Below, one piece after another: positions 13,767 to 27,400 of a stretch of DNA of 64,000 bases. This DNA is from Strix aluco (taxonomy: Eukaryota; Chordata; Aves; Strigiformes; Strigidae), in contig NC_133935.1 in NCBI RefSeq assembly GCF_031877795.1, forward strand, positions 46,957,330 to 47,021,329. The letters run 5' to 3'. The translations under genes were made by a program, and so were the position numbers. Each line of letters opens with the position of its first letter. Positions within the stretch are counted from its first letter, which is position 1. Below the pieces are notes generated by a model. It was not told where the DNA came from. It worked only from the letters and a program-made list of their open reading frames with translations, and did no database searches.

Positions 13767-16319
13767 ATCTGAAATTTGTTTCTGGCATATATTTATAAAA
13801 CTCATTCTGGTCAGTTTTCTATTTTGTACTGCAGAGGTATCCAAAGTTCTTTCATTGCCATCAGGAATGAAATGTAATACAGACACAAGTGTTACATCAC
13901 ATACTGTAAATTCTGCTCTATCTATGAACATCTATGTTTATAAATAAATAACCATCACCTTGAAACCCAGATTTACTGTGTGTCTACCATGAACTACCAT
14001 GAATTTGAAACTAACATTATTTTGAGGGATTCAAAAGTACATTAAATCAATACTGTTTAACAACCTTTCCAACAAAGAGAGTGACATTGACTGTTTCTCA
14101 ATATGAATCTTTCCCCTCACTCTTCAGTATAAGAGATGATTTCACGGACTTCAGCTACCTCACTCAGGTGTCACAGACAACTTCATGTGATGCCCCTGTC
14201 CACTTTCAGCTGTCATCTCTGAAGAAGGCAATAAGGTCTGTTGCCAAAGACCTGTCATACCACAGGCAATACTAATTGCATTCTGTTTTATTACACAGTG
14301 GAATATCTGCTCATAGACCTCTGTTATTTATAATTTTTCATTCATAGAAATGTAAAACTAATAATAGGTAAAGAATACTAACAGGAAACATTGTCCTCCC
14401 CTTTTAGAGCAGGTATCTCACAAGCACATGACATTGTATTAACTGTACTCTCATTACAGTAGCTGATCATTCAAAGGGTCAAAACTACGAGGACATAAAG
14501 CAGTTTTGCAACCTCCGTTGTAATACAAAATTCCACACTAATTTAATCTAAATGCTTACTGTAATTCTACCCTTATTTGCTAAATCGCTTGCTAACTTCG
14601 ATAATCTCTTGCCATCAGAAATCTTTTACAACAGATATCATTTCAAGAGTCTACTTTATCTTGTTGTTGGAGGACATTCAAGAATTTTTTTCTCAAGCCA
14701 CAGAGCTATGATGCTTTTCAAAACCATAATCATGTCATTTGATATGGCACAGCATAAAATCAATAAAGTAATATAAAATAAGATAAATGAGTTATCTTTC
14801 TTGGGAATCTTTTGGCTTAACATATGACAAGCTTTGTGCAAAAAAGTGACTAGCTGATGAAAATCTCTCTTGAGCATGAGCAAATTGGATTATCAATTAG
14901 CCGTATGTCTTCAAAAATCTCTTTTTTTTAAGCCTCTTCAGTTCTACTCTCATTTGTCAAGTGCCAGTGAAAAATGTCTACTATACTCAGCAAAGCCTTG
15001 CTTGCAGACTACCATTTTCTTCTTGAAAATGAAAGCTTGGTAAGCTTCACTAAACCTGTCTAGTAAAATCCCTTGCAGCAAAAACAAAGCATGAAGAGTT
15101 TCTTAAAATTAATTATTTCAGTGATTTAAGCTAATATTAAAGTCAAGCTGAAAAATTGTCAGCCACTGTAAGGTCCCAGGGCAAATCCCCATGTTTAGGC
15201 AGTAACAAACTGGGACCAGAGAACATAATCATAGACCTGGAGCCTACAGGTTTGGGGCTGGGTTTTTTTTTTTCCTCTTTCTTTCAGCTGCTATTAATAC
15301 CCAGAAACAACCTATCCTCTATTCACCTTGTGATGGGCTGAGACTATTCCTTCTTGTTTTCCTCAGTCCTTACATCTGTATATTAGAAAAACTAGTATGT
15401 CTCAACAGCAAAAAAAATATAGTGGTTTTGGTATGGGCAAAATTTAATTGTTTGAGTTAATAGAAAAGCTTTGACAATGATTTTCCTGAATCTCGGCCTT
15501 ACCATACTGTCTGTGAATTTAGACTGATTTGTTTTGTCCTCAGTGATATTTTTAAGGTATAAAAGCACTGAAAAACATAGTGTTTGCAGTACCTAATGCT
15601 AATCTTCTTTCTTTAAATTTTCTACTGACAGCAAATGTTTCATCAAAATAAGACCACATCCATGTGCTCCCTGGAAAAGAAGGCAGAATTAGAAAATTAT
15701 TAATATTGTTATTAACCAAATCCTTTGGCTCCCACACAAGAACCAACTTTAATTCCCCATATATTTATTGACATGAATTTTCTGTTTTTTTCTAACTTGC
15801 TTTTCACAGTGAATTTAATGGCACACCAAGGCTTGTAAAGCAAAGGCAGACTACTGGAGAAATGGCCATAAACCTGTTACAACTTCATCACACTTCAATG
15901 GCATGCTATTTTTAATTTTAACTTCATGGCTTCTTGTGCCTCCTGGATATTTGTATCTCCAAGACTACAGTTACCTCTTCATCTCATAACCAATTGGAAT
16001 AACAGCTGATCTCAGCTCTGCATATGCTGTTTTATTTTAAGCACAGTTTAGTATCCATAAAATATGTCAGGTTAACAGCACTAGAAATAGAAGCATTTTG
16101 TTTGTCCCCAAAACAGCAATATCACAGAGGATGATGACAAAGGTTTCCTTACGAGATGTCCCATGAGTACTTCTCTGCACTGCTCTGCCTGGGCCATAGG
16201 TACAAGAATTTAAAACTTTGCAAAACACATTCTTCATCATGATGAAAAATTATGTTCTATATTCCTTATCATAAATCAGCCAAATATCATCTAAGAGATA
16301 ATGAAATCTTTTACTGCTC

Positions 16320-16610
16320 CTCCTGCTGGAACATTGTTCCACAACCTCAGTGCTATAAAAGCTAGAGTATTTCCAGTCTGGATCTATTTCACTCCAGTGT
16401 CCAAGTGTTCTTGAACCAGTATAACATACTCAAGCCATTTTCCCTCATTCGGCAGTTTAGCTCAGAAAGCTATTTAGAGACAGTGGTCATATTGTCTCTC
16501 AGCCTTTCTTTTGCTCTTCTGGATAAACCAAACTCTTCAGCCACCTCTTAAGACACAGGTTCTCCAGTTCTTTTAATAGCCAATTCCAGTTTTTAGTTAA
16601 ATATTGAGTA
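16320..16610 (-). mobile_element. Old CR1 LINE fragment, 3' ORF2 region
   Basis: The + strand contains CAGCCTTTCTTTTGCTCTTC, then TGGATAAACCAAACTCTTCAGCC, then AGACACAGGTTCTCCAG. This order corresponds to the block at 56.69-56.76 kb of the younger CR1 (CAGCCTCCTCTTCTCCAGAC, AACAACCCCAGTTCCCTCAGCC, GACATGTGCTCCAGACC). The same colinear series therefore lies here in minus orientation but heavily diverged. The upstream part (TGCTGGAACATTGTTCCACAA) fits the neighbouring segment less well. Boundaries are approximate and there is no intact frame. Confidence 0.62.
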
Positions 16611-17066
16611 CTGTTATTTTCATTTTACTGTTAGAAAACCACCATTAAATCCTGTTCAGAAGTGAGGCACATACCTGGAAGGAGTTGAACCTCAAGTTTC
16701 TATGTCTCTGTCCATTTTTTCAAAAGCAAAAGCACCCTTATTCTCTGGCATTAGTATTAAGACTGATTAAGGGGTGTTTCTAACCCCATGCCTGTCCAGG
16801 CTTTGGCACTTCAACTGCTGTTTAAAAGATTTCTGTTCATGCCAATAGTATCTTGAAAACCTGTTTGCCAGGAGCTGTCTTGAGCTTGTCTTCCTAACAG
16901 TCTGCAAGACTACGCACCTTCACCAACCTCCAACCCTCTTAAAGAAGTTTTGTTTTGGCCAGTACTCTATTGGTCACAACTTCTGGAGGCCTATCTTAAT
17001 GCTTTACTAAATCCTCTGTATGCATAGTAATCAGCACTCCAGAAAAGCTACAATTACCAATGATAC

Positions 17067-17082
17067 AAAAAAAAAAAAAAAA
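17067..17082. repeat. Poly-A tract
   Basis: About 16 A in a row. Confidence 0.85.
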
Positions 17083-20061
17083 TCTGAGCTTGGTACGGCT
17101 TACTCAGAAAACAAACATGGGACCTTGTAAAGGCTCAAATCACGGATTATTTTCTAAAGATTAGAGAAACAATTTGAAATACAACTATCTAGCTATATCC
17201 ATAGATACAACTTTCTATAGATACATAGATAAACCTCAGTATCTCAAAATGGCAGTTAAATCTGCATTAGACACTAATTTTCTGACATGGTTGTCACAAG
17301 CATAGTCTTGTCACTGCTTCATTGCACAGTTTGGACAGGGACATTTAAAAAAAAGAAAGGAACAACAGAAATCATGAAGACAATTTTCCTCTAGCAAAGA
17401 TAGCATGAGCATTGTTTCAAGCTCAGCTAAGACCATATTTGGTCATGAGTATATCTGAAAGTGATTTCAACCATTATTATTATCAGTCACTGTGTGGTGA
17501 CAAGGCCAATGTGTCAGCAGTGTGGATGAGAGAGCAGGACATTTTTTTTCCCAAGAGACGTACGTCAGTCTCCAAGAGAGGAGAAAAGAGAGAGTGAAAT
17601 ATTTCTCAGACTGTTTTTATTTGATCTATTTCAGACTTTGATATACAGAAGGAGTGAGTCAGTGTTTGGCTTCATGGAACTATCACAAGAAAAACCTTTC
17701 ACTCTTATCTCAGATAATGTTCAAATTGCAGCCAGACAGCAATGAAATGGAAAATCACCACAAATGAAAAAGAACAGTTTGGAAGTGAAGATATGAAGGG
17801 GAAAACTGTTAAAAATGCAGAGCTTAATTATGTCTAGTCTCTCTCTGCATGAACTTATTGTCCATTAAAGTCAAACCTGGGGAGAGATCACTGCTCAGGT
17901 TAGAAAAATTTCAGTGGAAGAATGAAACATCTTGAGCATTGGGGACCCTGTTTTGAGACGTATTTACAGATAAATTTCCACATGACGTGAGTGGAATAGA
18001 TAGATGAGTTTTTATTTTCTCCAGAAATACTGCATGTTTTCTATAGAAAGTCTGACTTTATATAAGAGAGTTATGCATAAATTAGTGTTATACAATTATT
18101 AAATGAATAGTTATGAAACTAAAGTTTACAAAATACTGAGAATGAGTCTACATTTCTGTGATTAAAAGGCTGTTTCTGATAAATATCTGAAATGTACTCT
18201 TATATTCAGATCTAGCTATGTCTCCTGATTAAGCTCAGAGTAAAACCAGCATCACCTAGGCTGTAGGTAGGCTATATAACTTGTGTACAGGTGCATGGCC
18301 TGGCAGAATGGGAACAAGAGAGAGTTACTGAGCACGGGGCAACCCAGTGCCCTGGGAGTAGTGAGGGAAAGTGAACATCCAGACCAGGATGAAAATGTAA
18401 TATAATTTATCTGTCTATTGTATAAAAGGGGAATTAGAAAATACATGAATTTTTTCTAGCAGGGTGAAATGGTTTTGCATGGTCTTGTCTTGGCATTCAA
18501 GTATTAACACTTTGCTGAAATGACCACAGTAGGAGATCGCTTATTTATACAATAAATCTGGTCAACTTCTTTCCACCAAACCAGTGGCAGTATATCATAC
18601 AACAAGGTTTATGCCAGGGTCTTCTGAGAATACATAGGCACTATGGTCTCTGGGATTACAAAACTGGTGACACAAATGCACTGCTCTTTGCACATACATA
18701 CACAGGGAGTTGACAAGAATAGCACAGGTCATCCTGACAGCTCACACGGTGAATAAAAGAGAATGGCCACTTTTCCTTCTTCATCTCCTTTGGGGGAATT
18801 GGAACATTTTACAAAATCTTCTGGCAGCAAGAAAGTCTAGAAGCCATTATGTGCCTCTTTTCTGCCTCCCAAATGCTAGCAAACAGTTATGGAGACAGAT
18901 AGCCTTTCCTTGTTATGAAACATCTCCCAGGGGAAAAGGTTAGCTGAAAGCAGTGGTCACAGTTACTATTTCATTTTAGTCTGTCAGCTGTCTGAGGCTT
19001 TCTCTCAAATAACAAAACAAAGCCTAGCCCAGAATACAGGTGTTTTTCTAAAGTAAATAATTTTTTAGTGTTGTAGATACATGGACTTAGCGTTATCCAT
19101 CACAGCCTAGTTTCCAGTGTTCATTGTAATTATGTCAGGATAGATAGCCCATCATAAGTAGGCTGAATTTTTCCATATTAACAAATTAGCATCTAGGAAG
19201 TCTCCAATGGATGTCTGTGGTATTTTTTGGAGGTACAAATTATTTCTCAGCAGTGGAAAAGATAAATTATTTTTGAGTTCCAAATTCACCCAGTCTCATC
19301 CCTTGTCCAGTATAGGTCTTCACAGCCTTGCAATGAGAAATGTAAACTTTTTATGCATTAAAAATAATCTAGCAGAAATCTATACCAGGAACATAATTTC
19401 CATGGGAAATGTCAAATTTCCATTCAAAAGGTAAATATTCTCTGCTACATTTTGAATGATCTTCAAATAAAAATTATTTTAAACATGTGTGTTTGCCACT
19501 TCTCCTGGGAAAGCTACAATAATCATGTTTGGTTTTTATTAAACCCTGTTGATCTAATTCCCAAATAAATCTCAGAAGAATTTCCATAAAAGAAACTTTA
19601 AGAATTCGAGGAAACAAATAAATATTATTAAAAATACTGTTTTGCTAATCTTTTAATAGCAGATAATAAAAATATGTAGCATCTGTATTATGAATACTCT
19701 GCTGTTATCTGAATAAAGTATTTATGATGATGTATTCCCTAAGGTACTAATTGCATGTCTGTTTGTTTTATATAAAGCATTTAAATGTAAATTACAAACA
19801 TTAGCTTGTTCTTTTTCAATTTTTTACTGGTAAAATGCAACCTACACTATGAATACAATTATGATGGTAATCACTGCTACATTTCTTTTTTTCCAATGTA
19901 CAGTCTTCCTTGTTTCATATTTCTGAGGACTTATTTTTATGGCATTGCTCCTTGTTTTTGTATATCCATAATATGAAGTTATCTATTTCATGTTATATGA
20001 ATTCTATTTGTATCTGTCACTTTTTGTTGTATGAAAAGGTTAAAAAATTCAGAAATACGTT

Positions 20062-20099
20062 AAAAAAAAAAAAAAAAAAAAAAGAAAGAAAGAAAGAGA
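20062..20099. repeat. Poly-A plus (GAAA)n tract
   Basis: About 22 A followed by several GAAA units and GAGAAAG. The sequence before it shows no recognisable retrocopied gene. Confidence 0.9.
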
Positions 20100-21940
20100 A
20101 AGATTGATTTTCTTTTCCCAGGAGGTCTGGCAGGTCTACATTAAATCTGAAAATAGGTAAAGGAATGCTGCCAGTCACTAACATTTGATTTTCCACAGAG
20201 CACTTTCAAAAACAAAACAAGTGAGTTCTCTTAGCTATGTGCAGACCATTTTGTATTTAGCAAGCAGATAGCACATTGTCATTTGTTTCTGTCATACTAT
20301 TCCACTGGATGACAAGAACAAATGCTGATGAAACGCTAAAGAAAATTCACCTAAGATATGTACCTTAGCTCTGGAGCACTGGGTTGTTTCTGTAAGCTGC
20401 AATAAAGTGGTGCTTGTGTACAACATAAACAAAAAAGGACTGTCAAAGTAATCCACAAAACTGGAAAAAGGTGGAGTTTGGCAGTTACTGTATTCCCAGG
20501 GAGCCATGAGTAGCCATTATCAACTCGAATTTGCTTTCTTAATTTTTCCTGCCTTCTGCCTGAGCAAGACATTGATTCAGAAAATGGATTCTTAAGGAAA
20601 AACTGTAAGGATAATGGAAATATCAATATACCAACTTGGATGGTGAAAAATTTTTACAGACTAATCTTAAATCCCCAGGACAAATGATACTATTACTAAT
20701 TAGGCCTTTATCCTCATTATAGGAATCAATCTTCAGACGTTACCTACCATTCTGGTTTTTATAAGGGCTTTTCCTTTTACATTCAGGTAGCTTTAAAGTC
20801 TTTTGTTGTTTCTTCATCATTCACTGCATAAAGGTAGCAAATACAATTTTTAGAAAGTAATTTACAGTCAAATTTACACATTTTACAACTTGCAAATGTA
20901 AAATTGATTTTTGTGAAAACCCTTTAAGGACTGAAATAAAACTTTTATTCTGCCAAGTATAGGCCCAACATGCTTTCTTTTCCAAACTGTAATTCATGAA
21001 AACAATTAATATATGAATAGGTATTGCAAACTGAAATTAGTTTGCATTCTGAGAAGGGAATCCTACACAAATAAAGGAGTACTGCAATAGTTCTCCTGGA
21101 AAGTAAACTCTAACATTTAAAAAATGATGACTAATAGAAGCTAGACTCCAGGAACGCATATATATCCTGTCACCCTGTCTTATATTTAGAACTAGTGCTA
21201 CACACAAACAAAAATCCTTCCCCAAAATTTCTCTCGGTCTAAGCAATATTGTCGGCAACACTGATCTTAAGTAACACATGTCCCTGAACAGAATGCATCT
21301 CAAAGTTCCTAAGATGTTGCAGACAGTGAAGCTGAAGAGAGATGAAGTGATATTGGAAAGTTACTTCATATCCCATGAAGAAAATCACGCACCTGAAGTC
21401 TGATCATGTTTGTACTGGTAGCACACGCTGGATTTTCTCAGAGGCAAGAGAAAGAGGCAGGAGAGTATGGGAGTCATTAGACACTGCCTTGTAAAGGGAC
21501 AGAAAGTGTGCAGAGCCTGTTTCAACTCGCTAAAATCTATAAAATGTCTTTGTGTGTTCCCATGATGGAAGATGGAGAACTGTCCATCTTATGCTTTAAA
21601 AAAGCCCAGTCTGCTCAGTCTGCTCAATGCTACAATGGATACATTGGCAGAATATCATGAATTTTAAAGTGATTTTAACTTTCTCACAGTTTTTTATTTA
21701 CCCTGAGAATAGAAGGACACAATTTGACACAGGTAAAATATACTCTATATTCAAATAGGACTTCTTTTCCTTGCAACCATGAAGACATGGTCATGTAGCC
21801 ACAAAGGATGTTCAAAGAAGGAGGTTGTAAAGCACCATTTCATCAGGAAAAGGAAGACTTTTTTCCCTCTGCTTGCCAATGAGACCTTTCAAAGGCTTCA
21901 TATACAGATGTTATTTTCATTAGGTGGATATAAGCCATGC

Positions 21941-22298
21941 TGTCCTGGTTTAGCCAGGATAGGATTAAGTTTCCCCAGCAGTGGGGGAGGAAGCTCTAGC
22001 TGGGTTATTCATATGCCATGCCGACGTCACCTCCTGGCGCCAGAGCGCGGGAAGAATCAGTGATCGAGTGGGGTTGGCGCAGCCGGGTTTTCTTTCACTG
22101 TTGTATTGGAAGATATTTTGCTCTGTTCATTGTTATTACTGTTATTCTTATTGTTATTGTTGTGTTTGTTGTGTTGCTATTGCACTGCTGTATTAAACCT
22201 CTCCTTATCTCAGACCAGGGCTTTGTATTTCACTCCCTCTGTGGGGGAGGGGCAGCCGCCGCGTGATCTCAGACCCCGGCAGGGACTAAACCATTACA
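21941..22298 (+). mobile_element. Solo LTR of an endogenous retrovirus (family B)
   Basis: A 358-bp block starting TGTCCTGGTTTAG and ending CTAAACCATTACA. These ends form an imperfect 13-bp terminal inverted repeat. The flanks are CATGC (21936-21940) and CATGC (22299-22303), a 5-bp target duplication; a 6-bp reading CATGCT is possible if the first T belongs to the flank. The interior is GC-richer than its surroundings (GGCGCC near 22036, GGGGGAGG twice). It has a T-rich stretch before ATTAAA (22192-22197), a likely poly-A signal, so sense is probably +. No internal retroviral sequence is adjacent. Four overlapping frames of 71-140 codons that cross it are not genes. Confidence 0.85.
22192..22197 (+). 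terminator. Probable LTR poly-A signal (ATTAAA)
   Basis: ATTAAA sits after a T-rich stretch and about 100 bp before the LTR end, the usual place for the poly-A signal near the R/U5 border. It rests on sequence and position only. Confidence 0.45.
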
Positions 22299-24468
22299 CA
22301 TGCTATTGTCACAAGAAAAATATGAATATATTTTTATATCAGAGAGGGCCATTTTTTGTTTGTTTTCTTTTGTTACAAGGAATTGCTAAGATACATCCAC
22401 AAATGAATCTCTGTTATGCATTGTTATACAATAGTGCTAGAGAACCTAAGAGATACTGCAGGTCTGTAACACTAGGCATGAAGAGGGTATATACTGATTT
22501 CTCCAGCCCCAGAAACTCACTATCTTAAAATAAATCAGAGAAAATGGTGACATAGAAATTCAGGGAGGTGAAGTGACTCTGTTTTGGCCCAGCAGCAGGC
22601 AGGAGTAGTACATAATGTATTAATTTGAACGTGCCAATGAAATTTTTACATTTCTGGAAGCAATGTCAATACAAGGAAGTCATGATCATTAATTTATCTG
22701 TTTGAAAAGAAGACATGACTGTTTTAACTCTACTGCAGAGATTCAATGTTTACCATAATTTTTTATATTTACTAGATATGTTAGCAAGACTAATGAAGGT
22801 TTAATGAATGTTCTTACTCTGCATTTTCTGTAGTTCTAAAGACTAGAAAATATTTTATTATAAAATTATGAATCAGTATTGTGTCTCACTGCAATTGCTG
22901 ACATTACTGTATCTGACAAAACTCCTAAGGATATGTGTTTGTGAGATTAATCAGTTGAACTTTTAGCCTGACATGTATGCATCAGGCCTATTTGTCCTCC
23001 ACCCTTATTCAACTTATTATCTTTTTGTCTGTTCTTACATAAATCTTTCTTCAAAACTTACATACAAAGGAAGTGTAGGTGTGAATAATCCTTTCTTCTT
23101 GTAATTCCCCATGTGTTAGAGTGGAAATTACGGAAGTTCCCATTATGGTGTGTAATAACCCTCTGTGCATCTAATGTCTCTGCCAAAAATCTTCTTTAGC
23201 AACAGATTGGGGTTAAAGTAGCACATTTTATTTCATCAGAAGTAACGTATTAACAGATTCATCACATAATTTATATGTAGTGAGGTAATTTCCTAGTATC
23301 TTTTGCTCCAAGGTAAGTACTTCGCATGCCTCACATTCTAGTGCCTGGTTTCCTGGAATGGGAGATTATCTCGTAAAGGATCACTCATGGTTGGCAATTT
23401 GCAATAAACATGTAAATGTTCAAAAGGTCAAACTCAGATTTGAGTAGTAGGAAGTTACATATTTTTGATGCACTGTGAGTACATTAAGCTAAAATGTCCA
23501 AGTAGGGTATCTTTCCTACTCCTTTTCCTCTCTCCCGGAAGGGACCCTGAAAACAAAACTATATTAAAAACATTATGTTCACAAAAGAAATTAATAGAAG
23601 CTACCTTTCAAGCCCAGTATTAGGAATGCAATTCTGAGAGAGAATCTGTTAAGTAACTTAAAATTTGGAAAGCATGAAACATGTTTCATGCAAAGGACAA
23701 AATAAAGAATTTGTTAAAAAAATGCACAAAACCACACAATATTTTTATCACCCAGGCATTTAATTAGAATTTCAAAAATAGACTAATTGTAATTGAAAAT
23801 GCAATAAACGATAGTTTGAAATTTTTTTCTACAGAAATCTAAATTAGCATAGTTAATGAAATTATTGTTCTTTTTTGCTTTGTCAGTAAACTAAATCCCT
23901 TCCACAGCTTTCTATTTGGAAAAACAAATAATCTGCTAAAGCAAATGATCTGCTTTTTCACCCAGGGATTACAAAAGCTATTAAGGAATATTCCAGTGAA
24001 CTACATCAACAGTACTTTAAAATGAACTTTTAACACCTTACAAATGTTATTTTATTGAAAAAAATGACACCAGTTTCTCTGAATGCCGGAGAGATTTAAA
24101 CTGTGGTAAGCTACAGTCAGTGGTTTTATGAAGTGTATTATCTTCTGGATAGTGGTTTGATGAAGATTTTAAAACCATTATCTCTCACTAAGCTCACAAG
24201 TAATTCTAAGAATGCCTGTGATCTCATTTGAAGCTGATCTGTAGTGCAATAAGTTCCCTTAATGTCAAGATATGATGAATAATTTGTGTCTCTCTTTTTT
24301 CCTTCTAAGTGACCTCTTTGAAAAAATTAGCATGATTTCAGAAAGCATATTTATTTTTGCATCAATGGGAAAATGTCATCAGAGACTTTCTGACCAAATC
24401 TAAGAGACATCATTGAAAATATTAATTTTTTTTTAAGTGAAAATAACATTAATTTCACTGTGGATGTC

Positions 24469-24492
24469 TTTTTTTTTTTTTTTTTTTTTTTT
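24469..24492. repeat. Poly-T tract (24 T)
   Basis: An uninterrupted T run following TGGATGTC. It could be the tail of a minus-strand retrocopy, but no body is recognisable downstream. Confidence 0.9.
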
Positions 24493-27400
24493 GTTGCTGG
24501 TTTAATAATCAGTTTTACTCAAATTTCTATCCTTTCCTACTTTTAATAAAGTTTTTGCTTTTTCTTAACTGACCATGCTATTTATCCTCCTTATGATTCT
24601 ATATTCATACTTGCACATTTATTTTTCAGGGTAGTCTGAGTGCAGGAAAAAATCAACACATGTATTCAACATATTTTATACATCTTTGATGTTTAGAAGA
24701 GACATCAAGTTATTATCAAATCCCTTTTGATAGTTTTACTGATTTAGTAGTTACAGTAAGACACTTGTCACCTTTTGAAATGAAAGTATAGTTTTATTGG
24801 TTAATACATTTGCATTCAAATTATTTGCTAATATAGACAATACGTTAGTGTGAAAATTTGTGGTTTTAAACTAAGTCTTATGAAATCTGATATTTTTGTG
24901 GTAGATCTGTCTATCAAATGACAAATGGTTGACATGAAAAGTGTGTGCTGCTATTTGAAATGTAATCATTTAATCTTAATCTTACTTTATTAAAAACAAA
25001 CAAAAAAACTTATTAGGTTAGATGTTGCACATGGATAATCCATTTCAAATCAAACTACTGGGAATCCTATTTGAATATTTCCAGCAGAGAACATAATTTT
25101 CTAAATTAGTAAGATACAAAGATTTTTTAATGTATTCAGAGCAAACAAAACAAAAACAAAATTCCAACTGGATTTATCATCAGAAACACAGCTCTCTGAC
25201 GAATAGCTGTGGGGTAGATAACAGCACATTTCTAAATTAATTATCAGGAAACATCACTTTATTTGATGTTTCAAGTAAGCTTTTTTTAAAAGATAGATTC
25301 ATCTGCTTTGAATATTTTTAAACCTCACATAACTACCATTTGGACATTGTAGTTGTTTTGGAGGTTGAAGTGTCTGAAGGCTTTAGTTTAAACACAAAGT
25401 TCTAGTTTTATTTTTTATTTCATAATTCAAATTATTTTTATTAAGAAGAGTGGTAATACTGTTATTTCACACAAATATTACAAAAAAGTCTAGAAGTGCC
25501 AAAGGTAAGAGATATCTAGGGATTAGGCATGTGTTGTTGGTTACGGGGGAGCTGCTAATATTTTTACAATGAAAATGTGGGGCCCATGTCTATTTTCAGC
25601 ACATACAGCTTGTTTATAAGAAGAAAATATGAGTTAATATGAATTAGACACAAGTTTATTATTGACTCTTATTTATCTATTTTTATGTCTTCTAGTATTG
25701 TAAAATCATCTCACTTCCCAATCATAATTTCAATATCAGAACAGAAATGAAAAGATAGGAAGCATTAATATTATAAAATATAATATATCATATATAAGAG
25801 ATTGCAGCAAAGAACTTTAGGCTATCATTTGTATAATAACTGCCTACATAATTTTTTAAATCTGCCTGTAAATGTTTAGCCTTAAACTTACACAGACAGT
25901 ATATACCAAAAAAAAAAATTAACCCAGATCTTCTTCCGCTACCTAACTTAGAAGAAGTCAATTCTCTTTAAACTGTGCTGTATCGTTTAGCTGGTGATAA
26001 GTCCATTATTTGTACTCAAACAGCAGTCCTAGCTGCTCACTCAGTAAAGGCTCAGAGGCGTGATCGGGAGCCTTTTTTGACTGGTTGAGATGATTTTATG
26101 GAAAACCTGAATTTCAGCAGTCTCCCTGAACATGCACACTTACATTTGTTCATCTCTGCCATCATTGTGCCCACATCTTTATTGTGCCCTGGTGGTGTAC
26201 ATGAAGAAATGAATAATCTGCTTTTTTGATAGACTCTGCCAATTTTGTTTAATGCTAACATAGTGCTTTTGAAAAAGTTACCAGAAGAGCACTATTAAAA
26301 TCAAACTTTAATTGAGGCACCCAGCTTATTCTTATTCTGATCTCATCAGTTTTCATTCACATGTGACACGTTGCCAGCTTACAGTTTCTGTAATAAGAAC
26401 TTGTAATAAAAGGTGGCCCAATGGGAAGATAAAAGCCAAGATGAAAAGAGATTATTGCTTGAAATGAATTCAACATTGGGACTGTTGGCTTTTAGCGAGA
26501 TAAGTAGCTGAAACTGCTCAATGACATCAGCCTCTTATTTATTTACAGTAAAATCCTATTTACATGAAGGTCTCAATGCACTGCTTAAATTCACAGTTAA
26601 CCAGAAGGACTTGTTACACAGATCTGATCACCAAGATTGCTCTGTATATTTCAAAGTGTGGCAGTTAAAGAATTCATCTTTCCTACACAACTAGTAAAGA
26701 AAAGGACATGAACTCTCACAAGGCTCAACCTGGTAGGTCCCAGAAGTTGCTCCTGTCCAAGGCTAGAGCCAATACCCAATATGGTCAATTTTAGAATAGT
26801 GAAATGCACAGATAAATCCTGGCATAAGCACGCCAACTAATAGCACAACACAACAAACTTAGAAAGACTAAAAAAATTCAAATGAAATTGCAAGGAAAAC
26901 CTTGTACATAGAACATAAAAATCCATGTATCAAGCTCTATTAAGACAGTGCCCTGTAAATCTTTCTGCTGCTGCTTTATTTCTCCACCAGGTAGCCACCT
27001 GTTGTAAGTTCTCATTTCCCCTCTTGTGACATTTCTGCCTTCTGTGATTCATACCAACTTTGATACCATTCAGGCATCTAAATGCAGTGTGACAATGAAA
27101 GATTGTATCTTTAACAGTCCTATTAAAATAGTGTTCAAGATTTTCTCTGTTTCTCTGAAGCATCTAAAGACTTTTCAGTACTGACGAGTAACTATGACTC
27201 AGGGATCAATTCATACAACCCTGAATGTAAAACAAGCATTAGACTGTCCTGTTAATGTTTAGGACTGTCTTCAAGCTGATAAACTGAAAGTAGAGGTATT
27301 TATAAATCAAAATCTGGGTGGAGGAGTTGTCTTCACAAATATGTTTTTACCAGCTGCCCAGACTAAGGAGGATTGTGGCTGTGGTAAACATTCTGTGAGG

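Larger units (their letters stand above)
12211..16319. other. AT-rich sequence, simple repeats only
   Basis: It contains a TTTTG-type repeat and a T tract, listed separately. The overlapping 121- and 97-codon frames at 13582-13947 span the T tract and are judged chance frames. No gene or younger mobile element was recognised. Confidence 0.5.
16611..21935. other. AT-rich sequence without a recognised gene
   Basis: Only short chance frames (60-91 codons). It contains two A-rich simple repeats, listed separately. No conserved protein motif, RNA gene or LTR was recognised. Confidence 0.5.

Noticed and set aside
13582..13947. Overlapping 121- and 97-codon frames on opposite strands
   Set aside because: Both run through the 19-T tract; the translated Phe and Lys runs are artefacts.
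22106..22528. 140-codon open frame on the plus strand
   Set aside because: Most of it lies inside the solo LTR, where a T-rich stretch gives a Leu/Cys-rich false protein; it then runs into unrelated flank.
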